Shown: positions 42,429 to 57,888, numbered from the stretch's first letter. The stretch is 64,000 nucleotides of DNA from Engraulis encrasicolus (GCF_034702125.1 NC_085868.1:41486859-41550858); one strand, 5' to 3'. Notes: generated by a model from the letters alone, not told the origin. A program made the numbers and translations.

Positions 42429-43794
42429 GTTGAAATGCAGGACGTCTGATGCTAGTCTAGTGCAGTAAATAATAATAATAAATTAAAGAAATGATATACA
42501 CGTCAGTGTTTTCACTGTTGTTTCAACCGACAAAAATTACATGAGCAGACTCTTCTCTCTTCTACGGATCCCGTCTGGAACTGCAAACATTTCTGGAATG
42601 GTTCAATCGGCCTGCAAGGGGATCACTTGCATATGCGTACGTGAAATTGATAGAGCTTTAATAATATACATAGACATTCGACACACTTTTTACTACAGTT
42701 TTGAAACCTTAGCAGCGCCCACTATTTAGATATACTTAACATTTGGTTTTCAATCATAACCATTACCACCGTGCTCCCCTCAGTGGCTGTCAAAGTGGAA
42801 CATTCCGGTTTGAAGGAGTTTTGAAACTTTTGATTATGGCGGGAAGTGTTGTTTTGAGAAAGGCCTCGGGCAACTTTCAACATTGATCTGTTTGGATTTA
42901 GCTTTCATTTTGTATGCAGAATGGATGCATACTGTACCAGGCCAGGTAGGAGATGATTATTGTGGCGGGACATAAATCCGTGTCAGTTTATTTTCTGTTA
43001 ACCTACTGCATTAAGAAAGAGAGCGAGAGTCGTACAGAAAGATTTCAGCACCTGTTGCTGTCTTCTAAACGCCCAGCCCCCCAAAGATCCAGTCAGAGAG
43101 TGAATTAGACTGTTAAACCACGGGGCATCCCCTAACGATAACATAATATAATGAAGAAATTAATTACTTAATTGTCTTGGCTTCAAAAGATTGCCCCCTA
43201 AAAAGGTATATTCATATTCATAAAAAGAAGAAGAATTTACAAGACTCATGGTATTCCACTATGATAAAAGGTGGGGGAAAAATCAGTTAAGATAAGGATT
43301 GGATAATGTTTTACTTGATTTTCTGGGTAGCCTACAATCATTCAGTGGTGCATGTGTCGTGTGTAGCTGTAGCCTATAGTGTCTGTTTATGGATGGCAAG
43401 ATCCTTGCCTTTCAATGGGGTGTGCATTCAGATCAAACTATTACCTGTTATTGGCTAGGCCTGTGAAAAGTGATAGTGGGGCACCAGAACCAGCTCTCTG
43501 TTGATTAAGACTTTTTTTTCTCTCTCTTTGCTTCTTAATATCGCACAGTAATATACAAAATAACACACAAAACCACTTCCATGCATCTCTGCATGCAGCC
43601 TGCATGCACATCACAGCCAACAACGTTACGTTACTGTCATGCAATGGCTACAGCAAGTCACCACCATTCCTTCAGATTTGCATGTCGCCTACTGTAATGC
43701 ACACTGCCATGATTGCACCGTCACCTACCTGCAGTGTAATAGGTCCCAGTGTCACTGTCAGGGCCATAGAGAAAGACAACTAGAATGAAAGGTC

Positions 43795-43795
<1 letters not shown>
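42429..43795. other. 5' flank of boll, no gene recognised
   Basis: The minus strand carries a possible acceptor (gactagcatcag) about 15 bp upstream of the boll ATG, so a non-coding first exon may lie further right. The rest is low-complexity and AT-rich sequence without a recognisable exon. Confidence 0.4.
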
Positions 43796-43856
<61 letters not shown>

Positions 43857-43869
43857 GCTCTGTTTGTGT

Positions 43870-43925
<56 letters not shown>

Positions 43926-43926
43926 T
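43796..43926. repeat. TC tract followed by AG tract
   Basis: About 55 bp of (TC)n and about 55 bp of (AG)n, 20 bp apart, can fold into a hairpin. Confidence 0.93.
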
Positions 43927-43991
43927 TGCTGCGTGTGACGGGAAGTCTTTCAATGTGCTCTCACCAGCCAGCAGCCATAGGGTACAGCACG

Positions 43992-44024
<33 letters not shown>

Positions 44025-44516
44025 CAGTGTGTGTGCGTGTGTGTTTATGTGTGTGTAGCAGCAGGGCTTACTGAGCATTCCAGGTCAGTATCAGATTCCC
44101 CCGTACTCAATCTCTACACTCAGCTTAACCCCTATACTGTCACACACGCACACACACACACACACACACACTGAGACCACTCGACTTACACATCTTCTCT
44201 GTGATCTGTTCTTTATTGACCCCCTCATGCCCCCAATGTTTGCTTTCCCCCACCCCCGCCCAATCAGTGCCACTGGTTAGAACAGACTACAGTCATATCA
44301 ATCATAAATCATACCGGTACACAAAATCAATGAAGCAAGTGACAAACTAATATACAACGAAAGTTCGGCCAAGCAGGTATTGACAAGCATATTTAGGTTG
44401 TCAGGAAAAGAAACAAAATAATAAATGAGTACAGAACATGGCAAGGAGATATGTTCAGTAGCCTGCCTAAATAATATTCATAGATTTATATTCATAGACA
44501 TTTTAAAGTTATATTT

Positions 44517-44705
44517 TGTCTGAACAAGAAAGGAGACAATCCGCACACTTCCAAGTCTTTTTTTGTGCAAAGCTTTGCTGGAGTTGCAAGCTTACTTGCA
44601 TGCTTTCGGTGCTAGACCTTCATCAGGCAGGTGCAACTCCAGTAAAGCTTTGCACAAAAAAAGACTTGAAGCGTGTGGATTGTCTCCTTTCTTGTTCAGC
44701 TAATT
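44517..44705. repeat. Foldback repeat with arms of about 50 bp
   Basis: The arm gtctttttttgtgcaaagctttgctggagttgc (shortened: tttgtgcaaagctttgctgg) is inverted at about 44630-44695 (gcaactccagtaaagctttg). The loop holds ggtgctagaccttcatcagg, a word shared with other fish foldback elements. Confidence 0.8.
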
Positions 44706-45043
44706 CTACTGAATCCTGCACCTTCAAAACAGATTAGCGGTGACCATTCACTACTTCACTTTAAGTTATATTTTGTCAAATTTGTTTGTATTGATTAGCT
44801 TATAAAGCGCCAGATATCGCCCTGAAGGGGTTTGAGGCTTGCTCAAACTCAACAACAGGCATTCCACATTCATTGTTAGTGCATCTCTCGGGAACAAAAA
44901 AACTTGTACTGTACTGTATTGTACTGACGTTAAGATGGTCCAGAGTGCCCCTGTTTTGTCCTCAGTCATTATAATAAAATTAAAGCCACAAGTGGTCAAA
45001 CACACACACAGGTGTTCTCCTTAATGTGTTGTGCGTGTGTGTA

Positions 45044-45044
<1 letters not shown>

Positions 45045-45108
<64 letters not shown>
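45045..45108. repeat. TG microsatellite
   Basis: (TG)n of about 60 bp. Confidence 0.93.
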
Positions 45109-45547
45109 ACGCTCAGTTAATGTCCTGAGAATGGCAGAGGGAGGCGCACAAACTGTACAGTACCACACACACACTGTGATTAAAACACTGCTGATGTAAG
45201 AGCATACTGCGCTACCTTGAGTTTAATTGTAGACATTAAAGTGCCATAATTTTCCCCTCAACGAAGAGTGGCTGAAATTGCAGGTTATTTTTGCTCACTT
45301 TAAAGCATAACAAAAGAGCGCTATAACAATCACACAGTGTGGCTCCGTCCTCACACATGACGCTAACAAATTACCTCTGCTCTTACTGTATCTGCTGCCT
45401 GTGGGATTGAAAAGTTTATTCCGCTTACAGTAAGATTGCCGTTAGTACTGCAAGTGCAGTCTTACTGGCTGGTAGTGTGATGGCTTTGCTTTGCTTTGAA
45501 ACAACGCCAATGAGATTTAAGCACATACAGTAAAGCACTGTCAGTTC

Positions 45548-45584
45548 CTTTTTCTTTCTTTCTTTCTTTCTTTCTGTCTTTCCG

Positions 45585-45635
<51 letters not shown>

Positions 45636-45636
45636 G
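45548..45636. repeat. TTTC tetranucleotide repeat
   Basis: About 90 bp of (TTTC)n with gtctttccg variants. Confidence 0.95.
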
Positions 45637-45934
45637 ATAACGGTTCTTTTTTTCAAATATAGCGTCACTGTTTTCTCTCACATGGTGGAAAGAAAAAACA
45701 TCCTAAATAAAGCAGTTAGATCATGTGAGCAGTACCACTCTCTTGTATGTTACGATTGTGCTGTATCATATTTGGTGTCTTACTGTATTTCAGTTCCAAT
45801 CCTTTTGTATCCGTTAATATTGACTGTTGGTTAATACCTTTCCTCTTTGATTCTACAGCAATCATCCTGAACCCCCTCAGGAGGGTAGGGGGCGCCACAG
45901 TCCTTCAGGCTTCACGCTCCGTCTCTCTTCCAGT

Positions 45935-46410
<476 letters not shown>

Positions 46411-46879
46411 ATCCGCACTAATTGCTACTAAAGTGTATCGATTAAGAGTTTGTGAGTGCAAATGTTCGCGTTAAGCAGAGACGCTCCTCGGGTATATACA
46501 GTTACATTAGTCTTCCGGCAATTGTGGTAATGGGTCACCTGCTGCATAGCTGTTGTTATAAAACATGATTATGTGGCAGAGCCGTAGCGCTTTCGCAACA
46601 CGGAGGCCTTTTGACAGAGCACCCTGCAGGCAATAAGAGCAGCATTAAAAGCAGTAGCGTGGAGGGACAAATCATACAAAATGGCAATCTTACTTCGACA
46701 CATGGGGAGACAATCTCCTGTAAACCTGCTTCAAGATGTGTCCGACAGTAAATGACTAATGTGTCCTGAGCTTACCTGGACTTCTCATACTCTAGTATAC
46801 CAGTAATTTCTTTACCACTGCTACTTTAAGTTTGTTCCAGGGCCCTTATTTATAGTGCTTACTTTTTTGATATTTGTTT

Positions 46880-47230
46880 GTGGGCTTTTTAAGCCTTTAT
46901 TGAGATAGGACAGTCAAATATGGTAACAGGAAATGAGTGGGGGAGAGAGACGGGGAAAGGATGGGGAAATGTAGGTTAGAATCGACGCCTGAGCCACAAA
47001 ACCCCCAAGCACTACTTACTTACTGACCAAGGCCATGATTACTGTTTGTTTATTTATATTTATTTATTTTTTTAGGGCTTTTTGCCTTTATTTTTGACAG
47101 GATAGTCAGAGACAGGAAACGAGTGGGGAGAGAGAGACAGGGAAGGAATCGGCAAATGACTGGGGCTGGAATCGAACCAGGGTCGCCGGCGCAGTAACCC
47201 AGTGCCCTACCATTAGGCCGCGGCAGGGCC
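46880..47230 (-). mobile_element. Two SINE-like copies, minus orientation
   Basis: On the minus strand the right copy starts ggccctgccgcggcctaatg and includes ctggttcgattcca (B-box-like). Both copies (about 46880-47010 and 47070-47230) carry gacaggaaa(c/t)gagtgggg. Same family as 11488-11700. Confidence 0.65.
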
Positions 47231-47442
47231 TTGTTTATTCATATTTATTAATACGCATGTGAGTTACTCTGTTTGTAGTACTGATGATGACCACCGTATG
47301 TGATTTCACACAAGAGTTCGTGCATGGTGATTCTGTGTAGATCAAATGCATTGCTGCTTACTGTGCACTTGTTGTCCGATTGAGCAACAAATGTGGAATT
47401 TTTCGAGGGTGTGTCTTTAACCATGACCAAAAACCACTAGTG

Positions 47443-47474
47443 TCTTTCTCTCTCTTTTTCTCTCTCTCTCTTTT

Positions 47475-47569
<95 letters not shown>

Positions 47570-47605
47570 GAGAGAGAGAGAGAAAGAGAGGGAGAGAGAG
47601 AGCAG
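47443..47605. repeat. TC, TG and AG tracts
   Basis: (TC)n with tttc variants, then (TG)n at about 47538-47568, then (AG)n. Simple sequence only. Confidence 0.9.
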
Positions 47606-49813
47606 AAAGTCCCATGTATTTGTAATAGGACAGAATAGCAATCCATAATTTGGGTCGCCAGAGAGGCGGTGTCTGGGGCGTCAGCTGAAGTGACCCGAGA
47701 GCGACGAGTGGCATGCAGAGGTCAGATCGATAATGACAGGGGACCGCACCGCACCACACCACACCACTCTACACCTCACCACAGCGTACCACACTAGAGA
47801 TGCACGATACCACCTTTTTGAAAACCGACACGAGTACGAGTTCATTCATTTCTGTACTTGCCGATAAAGGGTACCGATACTTTAACCCCCAACATACAAC
47901 TCCCACTTCACAGCATACCACACCATTCCACACCACACCACACCGTACCACACCGCACTAGGGATGCACGATACCAGGCGCGGAGTGGCCATCGGGAGAT
48001 CGGGGACTTGTCCCGGTGGGCCGCGGCCGTGAAATGTAATGATGCAGCTGCTATGTAATTCCATCCAGCCCTGACATCTCCTGATTGTTTCAACAAGCGT
48101 TGGTTTCCTACATTCCATAGTGCAATATCTTTTACTATTTGACTAGCCGGAATTTATACGGTGTACCAGACGGCAATACCTCACTGACGGTGTCAAATAG
48201 TACATTGGCCACACCCCTTCTCTACTGATAATTTTTAAACACCGTAGATCGCGGAATTTTACTAGATCTTAGTGACACAGTTTCGTTTTCAGTATTTGAA
48301 TAACCTGTAATATTTAGATTGGTTACCAAAGGATGGAAATATTAATAAGTTATGATTTATTTTCCGATTTCCACATGACTGTTAGGCCTACAGTTCACAG
48401 TCTGCCAGCCCAGATTCACTTGCTCTGTGGTTATTGACTTGGGTTACGAACAGACTCCACCAAGTGGTAAGGAAGAGAACTGCAGCTAACAGACACAGTT
48501 TTGTTTTGATGGCATTGATTTGTTAGAACTACTGGTCCGGTTGGTATATCTCCTTATACTCGAAAATAATATTATTATCATACATATATTTATATGTGGC
48601 ACATTTAGGATGTAGCCTATGTAATGTCTGAAGAAATAGAACAAAATAATTGCCACACAAGATTCTGATGTGACCAGTGCTGGGTGTGTAGACTAAACTG
48701 TGGATTAAAGTGGAGTGATTGCAAGAAACAAAGACATTTGCTGCAACGAAGACAGCGTTTAAAGGTAGGCCTACACCGTTTAATACATTTTGTTGACTTA
48801 TGGTTGTGCTTTGAAGTAGCTAGGTTTGGCTTATTTGCTGTATGGTGGGTTTAATGCACAATGTAGACAGACTTTTTGTAAGCTATAGCCTACTCTTCTA
48901 AAAAACCCCACACTCAAAACCTTGTGCCCGTGCTCATCCTGTCTTCCTTAAACGATAATTCAATAGGCCTACAAACTGTCAAAATGACAGTGGAGTGCAC
49001 ATTTGCATGGAACAGTAGCATGATGTATCCTAACCTGCAACTAGTTATATTGCTTTGGACTGTGATGATGGCTGCAGTGGTGTAGTCTACTTTTTGAAGT
49101 GGGTATACTGTATATTTGAGCATTTTTTGATGTGGGTATACTGTATATATTTGTGCTATTCTAAATAATGGATCAATCAATTTTGATTGGGTATACTGTA
49201 ATCCCTAAAATTTTGAAATGGCTGCCTGCAGGCTTACCTGCGTTTTACGTAGGGCCTAGACTACACCACTGGCTGTGCATTTCATCAAGGTGTAGGCTAC
49301 AATCCTCCACTTCAGGTTGATATTTTGACAACACTAATGTCCACATGTAGTAGCCTACGACTGCAGATTTCGTGGTTTTTGTGTTTTTGGTTAGGAAACC
49401 ATGTTGTTCGCTTTGTTTTTTTTTTTTGTTTTTTTGTTTTTAAAGGGCCGCCAAGGGGAAAATTCTCCCGGTAGGAAAAGTCCCCCCACTCCGCCCCTGC
49501 ACGATACCACCTTTTCTGAAAATCGATACGAGTACGAGTAGATTAATTTCTGTACGATACGGTACGATGTACGATTTCTGCCGATACAGAGTACTGATAC
49601 ATGCCGATACATCTAACCCTATCAATAGCTAAAGAATGCTAAACTGTGCCCAAACCAGTGAGGAAATGTTTTTACACTTTTACTTTTACCAGACAAAACT
49701 ACACCACCAACAATGGCCAAAACCCGTGAGGTCCAGGATTTGTGCCCCACATGGAGCGAGGTCCCATGTGGGTTTGCTCCAATAACAGTGGCTTCACAAA
49801 GGTAGATTAGTGC

Positions 49814-49901
<88 letters not shown>

Positions 49902-50065
49902 CGCGCAACCTACATTGCCGAGGAGGAACAGACACTCACACAACCTACACCCGACGCTAAGCCCTCCAGTCACGCACCCCCCCAAACCACCCCCCAAAGC
50001 CCCCATGGGTCTCACTCTGCTCCTGTTTCCACCCTCCATGACCAAATTGCTACCATCTCTGCCCT

Positions 50066-50067
<2 letters not shown>

Positions 50068-50148
<81 letters not shown>

Positions 50149-50319
50149 GAGTACAGTGGGGATCAGCATTTCTCGTGGTTTTCCAAACATGGGTTTTGTT
50201 CCCCTCTATAATTACTATACAAAGCTCCAAATTTCCCTCTTTTCAACTCCGGCCGGCCTGCCTGTTTGTGCTCCCAGCATTCCTCTGGTAGAATGCAAGC
50301 AACTCCTGACATACACACA

Positions 50320-50359
<40 letters not shown>

Positions 50360-50559
50360 CATGCACGCATGTTCACATGCACACACACACACACACACGC
50401 ACACACATACACAAACACACACACACACACATACATGCACGCATGTTCACATGCACACACGCACACACATACACACACACACACACACAAATACATTTGT
50501 TGAGCACAATACCAGAAATTAGGGGTTTCAATACACACTCGTGCACACACATGCATACT

Positions 50560-50607
<48 letters not shown>

Positions 50608-50625
50608 GCACACGCACACACACAG
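50068..50625. repeat. CA microsatellites with repeated gcatgttcacatgc units
   Basis: (CA)n at 50069-50145, then 50300-50490 and 50560-50625, with acatgcatgcacgcatgttc appearing twice and caataccag(a/g)aat.aggggttt appearing twice (about 50508 and 50630). Confidence 0.88.
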
Positions 50626-50726
50626 CACAATACCAGGAATGAGGGGTTTGTACAGACGTTCTAGAGGACTGTCTGGGTGCTGCTAACCACTGACCTGTGG
50701 CTCTGGGGTGGGATCACACTTTATAG

Positions 50727-51138
50727 TGCTGGGATGTCAAACTCAGGCCCAAGGAGTCATTTCATTCGGCCTGTGAGATCATTTCAAATGTGTATCACAG
50801 TTGGCCCACATACGCTGTTATACTGTGGTCAAATACAGAGATAGGGCACAATATTGTTTAAAAGTTGAATTCCACTTTAAGTTAATGTATAGCGAAGCAA
50901 GACTTGAATATGAAATTTGGTGTGTCACAAGAATATGCCCAGTCCAATAAAACAGCTCACACTCGTATACAACACAGTATGCGCAAGCATGTTTTAACTA
51001 CCATACTTGATGGGAAAGAGTATTGAGTGCATGCGTGTGTTTAAGTTTAGTCTTTTTTTTAAATAAAGATGGAGTTCGGCCTGTGACTTCGTACCAGATT
51101 TTGATTTGGCCCTCGTCAATTTGAGTTTGACACCCCTG
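50727..51138. mobile_element. hAT-type MITE copy
   Basis: Starts gctgggatgtcaaactcagg and ends ttgagtttgacacccctg, the same family as 41305-41683. It lies in the loop of the large inverted repeat. Confidence 0.75.
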
Positions 51139-51474
51139 GTTAGTGTGAGCACATCTGAGGGACCGTTTATACCAGGACGATTGCGAGGGAAACCCACAAA
51201 TTATTTTATCAGAACAAGCGCCTTTCATTTACATGGCAAAAAACCCCGGAAGACCAGAGTGTGGAGTTTTGAAGACGACAGTGGTTGCGTCTCCGTCTAA
51301 ACGACAAAAAAGCCAAAACATGTTCACGCCTCATACACCTTCATGACATGTCACTCTTTTCCAGACTTTTGCGTCTTCAGACTCCGACGGCGAGGTTCCC
51401 GTGTAAACGAAAGACACTTCAGATAAAATATTTTGTCGCTTCTACTAGCAAAAGGCAAAATTGAAGATGAGATG

Positions 51475-51587
<113 letters not shown>

Positions 51588-52078
51588 GCACTAATCTACC
51601 ATTGTGAAGTAGCTGCTATTGGAGCAAACCCACATGGGACCTCGCTCCATGTGGGGCACAAATCCTGGACCTCACGGGTTTTGGCCATTGTTGGTGGGGT
51701 AGTTTTGTCTGGTAAAAGTAAAAGTGTAAAAACATTTCCTCACTGGTTTGGGCACAGTTTAGCATTCTTTAGCTATTGATAGGGTTAGATGTATCGGCAT
51801 GTATCAGTACTCTGTATCGGCAGAAATCGTACATCGTACCGTATCGTACAGAAATTAATCTACTCGTACTCGTATCGATTTTCAGAAAAGGTGGTATCGT
51901 GCAGGGGCGGAGTGGGGGGACTTTTCCTACCGGGAGAATTTTCCCCTTGGCGGCCCTGATGTGTCTTGATGTTTATCCAGAAATCAAGGTTCATAAGCGG
52001 CAGAGATCAGAAGATCAGCATTGCACCTTTAGTAGCTCGCACACAATCCCATTAAGAAATTCATACTACTATTAAGAC

Positions 52079-52356
52079 TAGAGATGCACCGGATCCAAGA
52101 TCCGTTTCCGGATCCGGCAGGATAATAGGGTTTTTCACAGGATCCGGTTCCAGGATCCAGCATCCAGTAGCCGAGGCTTTTCAGTCAAAATAGTTTGAGC
52201 CAACGTGATGAAAAAGGGCCTACGTGTGTGAGTAGGCTATGTGTTTCAACCCTTTCGTAGGATGCGGTATCCGGTTCCGGATCCGGCAGGATCTTAAGCA
52301 GTGGATCCGGTATCCGGCAGGATCCTAAAAATCAGGATCCGGTGCATCTCTAATTA
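52079..52356. mobile_element. GGATCC-rich inverted-repeat element, copy 2
   Basis: Starts tagagatgcaccggatcc and ends ggatccggtgcatctcta (perfect inverse of its start). The interior shares aggataatagggtttttca with 31762-32179. Confidence 0.82.
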
Positions 52357-53056
52357 AGACTGCTATTCCTCTTCCTCTGGTCCTTCTGTTGGTAAGTAAC
52401 TAATTTCTGTTCCTTCTCACCAGTCTCAGCTTACTGAGGTTAACGACTACATATGCTGCATTCCTGCTGTCTCTATTTGTGCTTGCCCTGGCCCAGGGCT
52501 TGACTGGGGGACAAATAGGGCCCTTTTGGCTGAAAGGGGCCCCTCATAATTAACGGAATGAACCCTCCCATACACCTGCAAGGTGCCTAAACTCACATTG
52601 CTCCACGGACAGAGCCCTGATACCCTAATACCCTGTAAAAATAATACATGTAAGTCGCGTTGGATAAAAGTGTCAGCCTAATGTAATGTAATGTAAATGT
52701 AATAATTACGATGTGAACCAGGCAAAACTCATGGTGTAATGACAACGCTTTTAGAGTAATCCAGCAGAGGGCAGCAGGGGGTCAATTACTGTAGGTAGGA
52801 CAGCAGCAACGATTAGGAACAAGAGTTAGTTATGTCATTAAACTGCTACAGTAAAGAGCAAGATGGAGAAGGAGAGAGGGAAAGAGGGATTGTGGGATGA
52901 GGGAAGGCGGGGGAGATAGACAACGAGAAAGAGAGAGGCAGAGAGAGAGAGAGAGAGAGAGGGAGAAGGAGAAAATAATGCATGTATTTGCATGGAACTC
53001 TGTGACCTCATAATGATCAGTTGTGTGGGGTGGAGTCCCCCTTTCATGGAGCTCAA

Positions 53057-53463
<407 letters not shown>

Positions 53464-53979
53464 AAGAGAATCCTGCAATGATGAGCTGGCTTTGGGAGAG
53501 GAGAAGAGAGGGATTAAAGAGAAAAGAGAGGGATGGATGAGTGTCTGGGGTCAGACGTGCCAAAGCACTCACTACAGTTTGCATTACTCTTCCTGCCTCA
53601 ATGATCACCATTTAACACCCCAACATGCATTTACCGTACTTAAAAGTATGGTCAAACTTAACTCCAGTCCTAAGCTCTGAGGAAGACACTTGTCGCAACG
53701 CGTCAGCCCATGTCATATAAGGCTTTTTTTTTTAAACTTTATCAAGCAGTGTGCCTTTGGAATCCTTGGCAAGACTTTAACAACAACTACAACTCACCAT
53801 ACAACTGACTGACCATACTTTGAAGTAACTTATTTCCTTGAGCCAAAGTGATGACCAGCACTCCTTAGTGAACAGTTGGTATTTTAACATCTATGCATTT
53901 ACTGTAACTCTAGTGTTTGGAGGTAGGGTGCGCACATCCACAGGTAGTTGTCCAGGTGCCAGACAAAAGGTAGTAGGTA

Positions 53980-54153
53980 GTGTGATGAAGCGGTCTGCAC
54001 ACTGTGTATTAACTCCAAAAATACTTTATTTCATTTAAACTTATCTTCCTCAGGCAATGAGATCCCTCTGTTGGATCGAAACGTTGCCATATGTTTAAAT
54101 GAAATAAAGTATTTTTGGAGTTAATACACAGTGTGCAGACCGCTTCATCACAC
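53980..54153. repeat. Perfect 61-bp foldback
   Basis: The arm 53980-54040 (starting gtgtgatgaagcggtctgca) is the exact inverse of 54093-54153. The 52-bp loop contains gatcgaaacgttgcc, a word shared by other fish foldback elements. Confidence 0.9.
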
Positions 54154-54560
54154 TATTTACTGTAACTCTAACCATAATACCGGTACTTTTCTTGTTTAAC
54201 ACTGTTTATACGCGGCTCTTCTCACGTTCATTTCACACCAACTATACATGCCTTGTCTTTTCACTCCGTAGCTTATAATTTGTTTGATTCCTGTGGAATT
54301 TATGAGCAAGGCTACAACACTCGAGCGAAAAGCAGTCCAGCTGTACATATTTTTCAGTGAATGAGTGGAATGATATATTGAGCCCCATATTGTATTGTCC
54401 TATATTGTGTTGTCGGCGCATAATACTGTAGACTGACCATCTCAGATCTTATGTTGTGTATTTTTGAGCTAATGTCTAGTATTTATGAGCTTACATGTAC
54501 GTACGCTATGTCACATGTATCCATGATTCTGTGAATTATTTGTAAATTATTTAGCTTTAA

Positions 54561-54917
54561 AGGGACACTGTGCAGGAAATGGTCAAAAAAGGTACTGCAA
54601 CTATGCTGCTCATTGAAACTGGGCTGCCTATTGCCAAATTTGATCTTTACATGAACGTTTACTAAGTAATTAACAAATATTTTCTAGTATGGTCCAAGTA
54701 GTCATTTTTGCAGCTAAAAATGGTTATTTTTGGAAATTCAAAATGGCGGACCATGGAGAAGATCCCCCTTTTCATGCATGAAAAGTGCAAATTTTCCAGT
54801 CATAATGAATACTTAGAATTTGACGGTGGTGGTAAGTATTCATGAAAAAGGCAACATTAGTGAATGGGCAGCATGAATTCTGGAAATAAACTACTGAAAA
54901 TCTCACACAGTGTCCCT
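54561..54917. mobile_element. TTAA-flanked MITE, copy 2
   Basis: Flanked by TTAA (54557-54560 and 54918-54921); ends agggacactgtg and cacagtgtccct. Same family as 35595-35939. Confidence 0.88.
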
Positions 54918-55031
54918 TTAAGCCTGGACTGGAATTCTGGTACAGGGCATTCACTGAAGGGCTGAGCAGGGTTGCAAGATGTGTCTGACAATTTCCAGCC
55001 CAAAAATGCTCAAAAACCAAAGATTCTTAGA

Positions 55032-55303
55032 GCAGTGGTTTTCAAGGTGGGGACCGGGGACCGCTGGGGGACCGCTGGGGGACCGCGGCAGGCTGGCAGG
55101 AAAAATATAGCAAAATAAAATGAATAACTAACCAAAATAAACCAAAATTAAGATTAACTATCCCAGCGGAATCAAATTCTTTTTTTACAATGTTTATGCA
55201 TTAGGCTTTCTGTAGCTTAGTATTTCAATGGGTTTAGGAATGCACCAACGTCATCGAGTTGTGAAACCTGATGCACAGAAAAAAAATAGTGTGGCACCCC
55301 ATG

Positions 55304-55334
<31 letters not shown>

Positions 55335-55398
55335 GCTTGGCTGAAATCCTCTGGCATATGGGGGGGCCTTGTTATGGTAAAGTTTGGGAACCACTGTC
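55032..55398. mobile_element. hAT-type MITE with an internal poly-G run
   Basis: The ends cagtggttttcaaggt and ..gtttgggaaccactg are imperfect inverses. An unbroken run of about 30 G lies at about 55306-55335. Confidence 0.7.
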
Positions 55399-55565
55399 TT
55401 AGAGTATTATCCAGTCTCTCTGACTGTCCTGTATATCTAAGTGTATGTCTCTTTGAAGTGAGTGACAGCAGTGTGAGATTGGCATGTATACTAATATAAT
55501 GAGAAATGCTACTGTAAGAGCGTCTTCAAAACACCAGTCCATGTTGTCACCTCAAACTTTTCTTC

Positions 55566-55880
<315 letters not shown>

Positions 55881-55980
55881 ATGGCCAATTCACTTTTATA
55901 ATCTCGCTTTGGCTTTTATGACTGCACTCATGCAGCGCAGCCAGAGGAGTGAGGACTGCACTACTGTACGACAACAATGT

Positions 55981-55985
55981 TTGTG

Positions 55986-56045
<60 letters not shown>

Positions 56046-56110
56046 TGTGTGTGTGTGCCTGTGTGTGCTGGAAAACACAACAGTAATTTGTGTATTTCTA
56101 TGTATTAGCA

Positions 56111-56142
<32 letters not shown>

Positions 56143-56403
56143 TGTGTGCTTGAAAACACAACACCCATTTGTGTATTTGTGTGTATTAGCATGTGTGTGC
56201 GTGTGTGTGTGTATTAGCATGTGTGTGCGTGTGTGTGCGTGTGTGTACTTTGTCACTTTGCCCAAAATTAGGAGCAGTGTGCATGAGTGCCTGTGTGATC
56301 TCCATCGTTGTGTTCAAATGCATCATGAATTTGGGTCCCTATCCCAAAGGACCCCCTGTACAAGACTGACATTGTGTGTGTGCGTATGTGTGTGTGTGTG
56401 TGT

Positions 56404-56436
<33 letters not shown>

Positions 56437-56448
56437 AGTGTGAGTGTG

Positions 56449-56508
<60 letters not shown>

Positions 56509-56861
56509 AGGAGTGAGCATTTGCGTTTTTGTTTGTTTGGATGAACATGGGTGGTTAGTGAGGACAGAATGTGTTTACACTGTATGTACGTTTACAGCCT
56601 ATATGTCTATACATGTTTGGGCATGTGTTGATTCCACACAAGTGTGTCTGTGTGTGTGAGTACTGTATGTGTGTGCAATGTGCAGGGATGTGTATGTTTT
56701 TGTGTGTGTGTGCGTGTGTGTGTGTGTGTATGAATACTATTCTTGTCGGTACAATGCAGGGAAGGGTGAAAAGAGTGGCAGGCAAAGTGTCAGTGTAGTT
56801 TCCTGTAATTCTATAAGGGGTGTGGTATACTGTATATATGTTTTGAACTGGGCACATTGGC

Positions 56862-56946
<85 letters not shown>

Positions 56947-56972
56947 AGTGTGTGTGAGTGTGTGTGTGTGTT

Positions 56973-57048
<76 letters not shown>

Positions 57049-57180
57049 TATGTGTGTGCATGTGTGTGTGTGTCTGTTTGTGTGCGCATGCATGTGTATG
57101 TTTGTGTGTGTGTGTGCGTGTGTGTATGAATATTATTTGTATCGCTACTATGCAGGGAAGGGTCAAAAGAGTGTCATGCT
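55981..57180. repeat. TG-rich block with duplicated interspersed units
   Basis: TG tracts at about 55981-56050, 56370-56505 and 56862-57050. The words attagcatgtgtgtg, ggaaaacacaac and tatgcagggaagggt.aaaag are each repeated at the edges of tracts. Confidence 0.9.
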
Positions 57181-57207
57181 GCCTGTGCTTCTGTAATGTG
57201 TTGCATG

Positions 57208-57603
57208 TATTTAGGGATGGCACAAACCGCACCGAAAACCGATTCACACACAATTCACACACATACCGAACCGAACCGTGCAATCCATCGCAAACCGCAA
57301 TTCATGTACTGCCCAGAAAAATATGTAAAACAGAGATTCTAGGAGTATCTTATCCAGTCTCTCTGATTATAAAACATTAGCGTATAAGACCAAATCAGAG
57401 GATGACACAATGAAAATCACACCATTTTCACATTATAAGCCTATACAGACCATATAGGATATTTAGTGATAAGTCAGATTCTAGTAGCCAGTGCACCACT
57501 TATCATGAACTAAAAAAAAAGAACCGTAGAGAACCGAAAACCGTGACCTTGACACCGCGATATGAACCGAACCGTGAATTTTGTGAACCGTACCACCCCT
57601 AAT
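57208..57603. mobile_element. hAT-like MITE
   Basis: Starts ttagggatggcacaaaccg and ends with the approximate inverse gtaccacccctaa. The interior is rich in gaaccgaaccg on both sides. No target duplication confirmed. Confidence 0.6.
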
Positions 57604-57640
57604 GTGTATGTGTATGTATATGTTTTGAACTGGCATTGAA

Positions 57641-57644
<4 letters not shown>

Positions 57645-57727
<83 letters not shown>

Positions 57728-57747
57728 ATTGAATCTGAAAGCATGGT

Positions 57748-57787
<40 letters not shown>

Positions 57788-57856
57788 TGTGTGTGCGTGC
57801 GTGTGTGTGTGTGTGCATTGAATCTGAAAGCGTGTGTGTGTGTGTGTGTGTGTGCG

Positions 57857-57888
<32 letters not shown>

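Noticed and set aside
54772..55020. An 82-codon minus-strand frame similar to one at 35683-35964
   Set aside because: The similarity is due to two copies of the same TTAA MITE, not to a shared protein.
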